The position numbers and the translations under genes were made by a program. Shown here one piece after another: positions 58,736-64,000 of a stretch of 64,000 nucleotides of DNA (its first letter is position 1; each line of letters begins with the position of its first letter). Below the pieces are notes generated by a model. It ran no database searches and was not told the origin of the DNA. It worked only from the letters and a program-made list of their open reading frames with translations. The DNA comes from Tubiluchus corallicola. Its lineage: Eukaryota; Priapulida; Priapulimorpha; Priapulimorphida; Tubiluchidae. The stretch lies in assembly GCA_030141605.1 (NCBI GenBank), contig JAQGDQ010000418.1, forward strand, positions 126,001-190,000, in the 5' to 3' direction.

Positions 58736-59960
58736 ATACAGTGTGTAAGCTTCTTACACATAGCTAAACTAGATATTGCTGTAGTATAGTCTGTGGGAAA
58801 GGCTTCCTACCTATCACCCCTCCCCTCCTTTCATAATATACTATAACCTATCCATGCATAACATGATCTTAGAAAGTGCATGACACAGATATCCAGGAGA
58901 GTACAGTCTAACTGCTGAATCTAAAAGCAGCCAAAATGCTTTAACTTTTAACGTTAACTTTACTTTGCAAAAAATGATTAAAATCCCAAACTTGGTTATA
59001 AGAGTCTCTGAAGCACTAAACTTGTGCACATCTGCTATTTGACTGATTTAACATCGGTGGTGATATCGAACTACTTCAGTTTTGATGTTGTGGATGGCGC
59101 TTTATTCACACTGATGAGACGTTGGAGCTCTCTACGATGTGCCTAATTCGTAGAATCAAATATTGCATTAGAAAAAGTATTAATTACATATAGGATAATA
59201 TTACAATGCAATAACCAAACAAAAAATTTGATTGCAATTACGTAAATGTGACCTAAAATACCAAAATAAACCATGCGCAAATAATGCGATAGTCAAAATA
59301 ATGAGAAATATTGTTAGTAGAATATTTTCTCCAGAATTCTGGTGATTCGATGAGCAAAATTCATGATTATCGGTGGAAAATAAAACAAGAATGAAAGAAC
59401 TTCCAGTCGTCCAGTCAGAACTGCCAGACTTCCTGGCAACCGGAAGTAAAAATGTTTGCCTAATTAATGCACTAATTAGTGCAAATAGGGAAGATAATTT
59501 ACAACTAAATATTGCTGTCAGGATGGGAGAAAATAATCACAATTTTACATGGTCTCAAATTATTTCACTTTGAGAAAAATGAATTTTGCTCAGCCAAGCA
59601 CCCGAATTCTGCAATAAACGTTCAACTAACAAGCCGCGTCTTTGTAACATCTCTTATCAGTAAAATCACACTTAATTGTGATTGAATAATTAGTCAGCAG
59701 GTACTTAATTCAGTTCAATTAAATTTGCATTACAATAAAGGAGTTTTATAGCGTCTTGTAATTAAAATAATTAGCATCTTCAATCAAATCTTCAATATTG
59801 TTATAAATTACTTTCAAAGAAAATCGATTTTATTTGATCAAGGAGGGCAGATTGTTTTGGGGAACTTCACCATTCTATTACGTTGTTGCTTGCTGATGCA
59901 TCCAACGCACTTATCTTTCCATCTGCTTGCTAACCTGCCTGCCAGCCCATCTGCCTGACT
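58736..59960. other. Intergenic, nothing recognised
   Basis: One imperfect palindrome ACTTCCAG...CCGGAAGT lies at about 59399-59448; no gene recognised. Confidence 0.45.
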
Positions 59961-59964
59961 GACT

Positions 59965-60182
59965 GTCAATCAATCAGTCAGTCAGTAAGTCAGTGAGTCA
60001 GTGAGTCAGTGAGTCAGTCAGTCAGTCAGTCAGTCAGTCAGTCAGTCAGTCAGTCAGTCAGTCAGTCAGTCAGTCAGTCAGTCAGTCAGTCAGTCAGTCA
60101 GTCAGTCAGTCAGTCAGTCAGTCAGTCAGTCAGTCAGTCAGTCAGTCAGTCAGTCAGTCAGTCAGTTAGTTTATCAAACACT
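59965..60182. repeat. (CAGT)n tetranucleotide array
   Basis: About 45 CAGT units, the first few varied. The SQSVSQSV frame is an artefact. Confidence 0.98.
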
Positions 60183-60189
60183 CAGTCAG

Positions 60190-60242
60190 TGTATCTCTCT
60201 CCTCTCTCTTTCTCTTTGTCTCTCTCTCCCCTCTCCCCTACC

Positions 60243-60290
<48 letters not shown>

Positions 60291-60291
60291 A

Positions 60292-60346
<55 letters not shown>

Positions 60347-60348
60347 TC
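60190..60348. repeat. (CT)n then (AT)n
   Basis: Pyrimidine-rich from 60192, (CT)n at about 60247-60327, then about ten AT units. Confidence 0.96.
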
Positions 60349-60737
60349 TCACTGAAACTTATAAGCATTCTATCATCGATTTAGTTACCACGTCTGTCAT
60401 GGGGATAGTAAAATTAATGACGTCACGTGCAATTCGTGTCACCGTCACACAATATAACACTGCTTTCATCAAGTAAGTTTTATTTGAAACTCTGGCACAA
60501 ATTGGAAAGCTTTTAACTTTCGCTTTGTAAAACCGCTGACCACTGTGGGAATATATTATTCTGTAATTTCTAAGACTGTTTCTACATTTCATGCGTGAAA
60601 TAAAAAATATATTTGATCTCAGCATCTTTTAATAGGCAAAACGTTACAGCAGCAAGCTGCGAAGCTGGGAGGCGTACACTTTTTTCAAATACTCTCACGC
60701 GAAAATTTTTTGTGGATTTTATGTTTCATTGGGAGAA
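60349..60737. other. Spacer; overlapping CRE and E-box at 60418-60429
   Basis: TGACGTCACGTGC contains both TGACGTCA and CACGTG. No adjacent gene recognised. Confidence 0.5.
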
Positions 60738-60912
60738 TTGTAGTGTAGCATGGTGTAGTGTAGTGTAGTGTAGTGTAGTGTAGTGTAGTGTAGTGTAGTG
60801 TAGTGTAGCGTAGCGTAGCATAGCGTAGCGTAGCGTAGCGTAGCGTAGTGTAGTGTAGTGTAGTGTAGTGTAGTGTAGTGTAGTGTAGTGTAGTGTAGTG
60901 TAGAGTAGTGTA
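60738..60912. repeat. (TAGTG)n pentanucleotide array
   Basis: About 34 units; the middle block is TAGCG. It is the reverse complement of the CACTA array at 50958-51540. Confidence 0.97.
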
Positions 60913-61540
60913 TACATTGCATCGCATACAATGTCATTATGCAACATACTATAACACATAGAAGTACACAAGTAAGACATAAGTTGTAAGATACATTAAA
61001 ACAATGAAAACGAATCATTCACGTGTTAATAAAAATAGTCTTTAAAACCAACGAATCAAATCATTACTTTAGTTAAAATTTTTTTTTTCTTATTTCTAAA
61101 ATTAAGTGGCAGGTTTTTGCATATTCGTTTAGACAAAATTAGACATCTCCTTACACTATTGCAAATGATTGAAATGATTAAAATTGTAGATTTTTCTTCT
61201 TCCTCCTCCTCTTTTTCTTCTAACTTACTTACATGGTTTCTCCAGCTTTGTAACTATTCTGCTTCCTCGGGCACCTTATTTTTCATTCTCTATTTTCATC
61301 CTCTTGTCGGCTCCCCTTTTTTGTGTAAATTTTTAGCAGAAAATGCTAAAGCATTTGCAACGTGTTAACAAACTCGTTCTTTTGCAGTAGGTGAGCTCAA
61401 GGCTTTAGTTTGTTGTTGAGGGGTTTTTCAAGTGGTCTGATAGTGAACTGGTCGTGCGGATTGCTCGAAATCACTAATGCGTTGTATAATAAGCCTTTTC
61501 ACAGTTTCAGCGATTGATGATGATCGTGGAAAGGCAAAAT
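60913..61540. other. Intergenic, nothing recognised
   Basis: AT-rich, no gene. Confidence 0.45.
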
Positions 61541-61559
61541 GTTTTTTATCTCTCATCAC

Positions 61560-61764
61560 ATTCTTTCCCTTCTCACCCGCTGCCTCAATCTTCCCCTTTC
61601 TCCATCTCCCTCGCAGCTTCATCTAGTTTCACTCCCTCTCCCTCCTTCCGCCAGTCCTCCCCCACTCTTCTCTCTCTCTCTCTATCTCTCGCTCTCTCTC
61701 TCCCATTGTCTGTCTATCTGTCTCTCTTTCACTCTCTTTTTCTCTCTCTCACTCTCTCTCTCCC

Positions 61765-61800
<36 letters not shown>

Positions 61801-61890
61801 CCATCACCCACCTTTCTTCTCTCTCCTCCTCTCTCTCCTTCTCTCTCTCTCTCTCTCACTCTCTCTCTCTCTCTCTCTCTGTCTCTCCTC
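61560..61890. repeat. Polypyrimidine tract with (CT)n
   Basis: C/T-rich from about 61560; (CT)n cores near 61665-61690, 61768-61800 and 61840-61880. Confidence 0.95.
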
Positions 61891-61929
61891 TTTACAGACA
61901 ATATTTACTGGAACATTTTTTCCATTACC

Positions 61930-62340
61930 TTCGTAACAAAAGAAGACGCTATTTGATTGTTTTGTTTAATTTGTTTGTTTGTAGTTTTTTCTTTGTTTAT
62001 TTCCACATAGAATGATAAGAGGGATTTACATTTTATGCAGATCTTTCCGTTTCTGTCAGAACATCTGAAGTATCATTTTTTCGTCTGGTTTGTGTGAACA
62101 AAAGAAGATATTATTGGATTTTTTTGTTTAAATTGTTGTTTGTTTGTACGTGTGTTTGTCTGTTTGTTTGTTTGCACTTAGAATGATAAAACTTATTTAC
62201 AGTTTATGTAGATCTGTCCATCACTGTCAGAACATCTGAAGTATCATTTCTTCGTCTCTTTTGTGTGAACAAAAGAAGACATTATCATATTGTTTTGTTT
62301 AATTTGTTGTTATTTGTTTGTTTCCACATAGACATTATTT
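61930..62340. repeat. Approximately 165-bp tandem repeat, 2.5 copies
   Basis: AACAAAAGAAG starts at 61936, 62098 and 62268. Shared parts include TCAGAACATCTGAAGTATCA and TTTCTTCGTCT. Confidence 0.88.
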
Positions 62341-62884
62341 ACATCGTCTGTCTTGTCTGGCACTGTAAATTTTTTTTTAACTTTTTATCCTATTTTTTGA
62401 TTCTTGTGTCCACAGTGTCCATGGCAAAACTGTCTGCATCAGCAGGACTACAGTGACCACTGAACTCAAGCCACCGTATCTGTTCTGTCTGTATAATTAT
62501 TTACTGTCCAACGATCCAGACGACTATTGGATTAAATCGCATTACCGTGATCACTGACCAGGTCAGTTGCTTGCAATATGGGCGTCTAAAGGGAATTGTA
62601 TGTGAAGCCATTAGAGTCTAATTAGTGTAATAATTATACCCACCACTATTTCAGCACGTCACGAGATGCAGAACAACTGCTTGTAAATTGAGATCTTCCT
62701 TCGGGCTTCTTCTCTACGGAACATTGCCGGGAAACCGTCAGTTCAAGGAGCTGGTTACTCAATTGTCTTTTCTGTAGCATCGTGGATAACCACTAGATTG
62801 GTTTGAGGCTTGAAAATTTCTCTATTTAAAGGAAAAGAAAACACCATGTTAAAAAATTCATCTTAAAAATTAGATGGTATCATA
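62341..62884. other. Intergenic, nothing recognised
   Basis: No gene or repeat copy recognised. Confidence 0.4.
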
Positions 62885-63600
62885 TTGTAAACAGAGCTTG
62901 CGTTAGCAGTAACGCAGTTGGTGCAAACATTTGAAATTACTGTCAATTTTCGTTTTCAGTTACATAAGTCATTCAAACAGTCAAACAGTTCCTTAATGCA
63001 TATAGGATTTCTATTAGCAGTAACGCTGCACAAAACTTGTAAACTTGAACTCCAGCGATGACCATTAGGAGCAACCATTCATGGTCAGTCTTTAAAACAT
63101 GTTTAAGTAAAACTGCGTAAACTTTGATTGGAAAAATTATCAGAGCATTCATAGCACACACGTCACAAACTAAAATTTAAAATTACTGTATCTCGTCAAT
63201 AAGATTAAAAATCCCTTTTTTGCTTAGTGAGTGGCGCACCCTGTAGGGTGAGTCAGCGACATTTTACCAAATGGTGAAAACATTTTTAAATAATTAATAA
63301 TTTTCTTTTCTAGTTACGGAAGACTTTCAAGCAGGTAAGCGAAATGCTAAATAATATAACTTTGGAAGGAAAGTTTTTTGGGACATAATTTAATATTTCC
63401 TTTACGTTGTGCGTATATGACGTCATGTAATGGCGCGGCCGGAACAGTATTGCGGGAGATTTAAAATGGAAACAAACAGAAATTCTTTTAATGCGAGAAC
63501 GATATACGCATAAAATTGTTATAAAGTCATATAATTTTCAAGACGATATTTTTCAAACCTACTTTAGGAATCCGTTGTCTTGTCCTTTAAGTGAAGAAAT
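62885..63600 (+). mobile_element. Repeat family B, copy 5 (longest)
   Basis: About 715 bp from ACAGAGCTTGCGTTAGCAGT to TTGTCTTGTCCTTTAAG. It contains every block seen in the other copies, with TGACGTCA at 63418-63425. The left block is internally repeated (TAGCAGTAACG(C/CTGC) at 62899 and 63017). No ORF. Confidence 0.87.
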
Positions 63601-64000
63601 ATTAGCAGCACGCAAGAAACGTTGCGCGTCTTGTAATCATAAGATTTCATCCGCTTTTTTAATAAGGAAAGATGAACTGAAAGCAGGACGCACTTTGCAG
63701 AATTGAATCTCCCCCCCCCCCCCGTATTGTGAATGAGTCTTGTGAATGTGCTGCATGAATCAATCCATTTCAGAAACGTAGAAATCAGTTTTCATTCGTC
63801 AGAAAACATTTCCCACGACGCAAAGATTCTCGGCCGCCATTTATTTTTATTAATTTAAATAGAAAACGAGACGTCTAACAACTGAGTTATGCCTAGATTT
63901 ATTAGTCTGCAGATTAATAGACTAGCTGTGTGTGAGGCTGCCTAGCTGACCGATCAATGCTTGACTGCTTAACTAACTGACTAAGAAATTAAATGAATGA
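63601..64000. other. Right edge, nothing recognised
   Basis: A C homopolymer (about 15) at 63709-63723; short ACTGACTAA words at the end. No gene. Confidence 0.5.

Noticed and set aside
60009-60476. SQSV-repeat protein
   Set aside because: It is a translation of (CAGT)n followed by (CT)n.

Overview
This is AT-rich nuclear DNA from an animal, almost certainly an invertebrate. Genes are split by introns of roughly 0.5-2.6 kb with GT/AG borders. The two best-recognised genes (a SOCS-box ankyrin protein and a proteoglycan-linker galactosyltransferase) are animal families. I cannot name the species: nothing here is diagnostic, and the density of satellites, minisatellites and degenerate transposons only says that it is a repeat-rich genome.

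Layout. Bases 658-2842 hold internal exons of a minus-strand M14 carboxypeptidase-like gene that runs off the left edge; two expected zinc-ligand residues are replaced. Bases 5750-10329 hold a complete three-exon minus-strand ankyrin + SOCS-box gene (309 aa), with tRNA-derived SINEs in its large intron. Bases 13226-13976 are a clean 741-bp non-autonomous DNA transposon with long terminal inverted repeats and a 5-bp target duplication. Bases 14864-21469 hold a complete seven-exon plus-strand B4GALT7 gene with an unusual C-terminal exon and a possible intronic polyadenylation alternative.

From about 22.8 kb to 55.6 kb I recognise no gene. This stretch holds non-LTR reverse-transcriptase scraps, two copies of a 5S-rRNA-headed SINE, and several unnamed interspersed families (called A-D here). 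It also has two arrays of a related 20-bp satellite, a 40-bp E-box-bearing satellite, a 31-bp tandem array of CRE/ATF sites, a hammerhead-ribozyme-like motif, and long microsatellites (ATA, CTA, CAT, CT, GA, CAGT, CACTA). Bases 55934-57238 hold an intronless 434-aa membrane-anchored protein of unknown family behind a compact promoter with two CREs and a YY1-like site. The rest (57.2-64 kb) is again repeats.

The genes do not form an obvious functional unit. The most distinctive features of the window are the over-representation of the palindrome TGACGTCA (13 occurrences, spread by at least one repeat family, one tandem array and one promoter), the predicted pseudo-carboxypeptidase, the orphan glycine-zipper protein, the 5S-headed SINE with a shared reading frame, and the hammerhead-like motif.
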